Shown here: piece by piece, positions 14,359-14,388 of the stretch | Numbering within the stretch: position 1 is the first letter of the stretch | Layout: every line of letters starts with the position of its first letter | NCBI GenBank assembly: GCA_964408955.1 | Contig: CAYPBK010000054.1 | Span: 1-14,388 of the forward strand | Direction of reading: 5' to 3' | DNA from: JAAYKT01 sp964408955 | GTDB taxonomy: Bacteria; Bacillota; Clostridia; Lutisporales; Lutisporaceae | DNA length: 14,388 nucleotides | Made by a program: the position numbers and the translations under genes | The notes under the pieces: generated by a model | Seen by the model: only the letters and a program-made list of their open reading frames with translations | Told to the model about the DNA's origin: nothing | The model's database searches: none

Positions 14359-14388
14359 ATTATACCATGAATTTCGCAGAAATTCATG
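14359..14388 (-). promoter_or_regulatory. -10 box and adjoining 23-bp palindrome upstream of the ArsC-like gene
   Basis: TATAAT (14364-14359) has an extended -10 TGG before it. One base further upstream begins a palindrome of 10-bp arms, CATGAATTTC / GAAATTCATG, with a 3-base centre (14366-14388), covering the place where the -35 box would be. A repressor bound there would block RNA polymerase. The palindrome reaches the window edge, so it may be longer. Confidence 0.6.

Noticed and set aside
1..14388. CRISPR arrays, tRNA or rRNA genes, insertion-sequence ends
   Set aside because: No regularly spaced repeats, cloverleaf-like or ribosomal stretches, or transposase genes were seen on either strand by reading.

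Overview
The window looks like the chromosome of a low-to-moderate GC Firmicute, most likely a clostridial anaerobe. The reasons are strong Shine-Dalgarno sites (AGGAGG-like), frequent GTG and TTG starts, sigmaA-type promoters with 17-nt spacers, an S-box (SAM-I) riboswitch, B. subtilis-like SPFH/zinc-ribbon proteins, and a probable selenocysteine codon. Species cannot be assigned from the sequence alone.

Layout. 1-568 (minus): 5' part of an AAA/DUF4143-type ATPase running off the left edge. 569-1300: gene-poor remnant zone with an inverted repeat, a short coding remnant and a frameshifted helix-turn-helix pseudogene (minus). 1360-2274: a Fic protein with an N-terminal DNA-binding domain, its own promoter and a terminator. 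2394-4019: an MFS-like transporter, a small membrane protein broken by an in-frame TAA, and a small signal-peptide/one-TM protein, ending in a terminator. 4114-4836: a DUF5131 (phage Gp37/Gp68-like) protein. 5074-6216: a second Fic protein, from a different subfamily and with its own promoter. 6240-6748 (minus): promoter, SAM-I riboswitch, intrinsic terminator and an unrecognised 96-residue protein. 6868-7200 (minus): a TfoX N-terminal-domain protein.

7344-13963 is a long plus-strand operon of six genes: lipoprotein A, lipoprotein B, a DUF4428/zinc-ribbon protein, a DUF6935-like protein, lipoprotein C, and an SPFH (virion-core/YdjI-like) protein with three C-terminal zinc ribbons. It closes with a perfect 15-bp hairpin terminator shared with a convergent gene. 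The three lipoproteins are paralogues of an unrecognised family. The SPFH protein resembles B. subtilis YdjI of the PspA-YdjGHI membrane-stress system, so the set may be an envelope-associated assembly with outward lipoproteins and cytosolic zinc-ribbon partners. This assignment is inference.

13975-14322 (minus) is an ArsC/Spx-like thioredoxin-fold protein. From a strong ribosome binding site it reads through one in-frame TGA exactly where the family's first catalytic Cys lies, giving U-x-x-C. A bacterial-SECIS-like hairpin sits at the right distance, so this is probably an unannotated selenoprotein. Ordinary gene calling would start it 23 codons too late.

The strongest items for follow-up are the candidate selenoprotein, the lipoprotein/zinc-ribbon/SPFH operon, and the SAM riboswitch controlling an unknown small protein.
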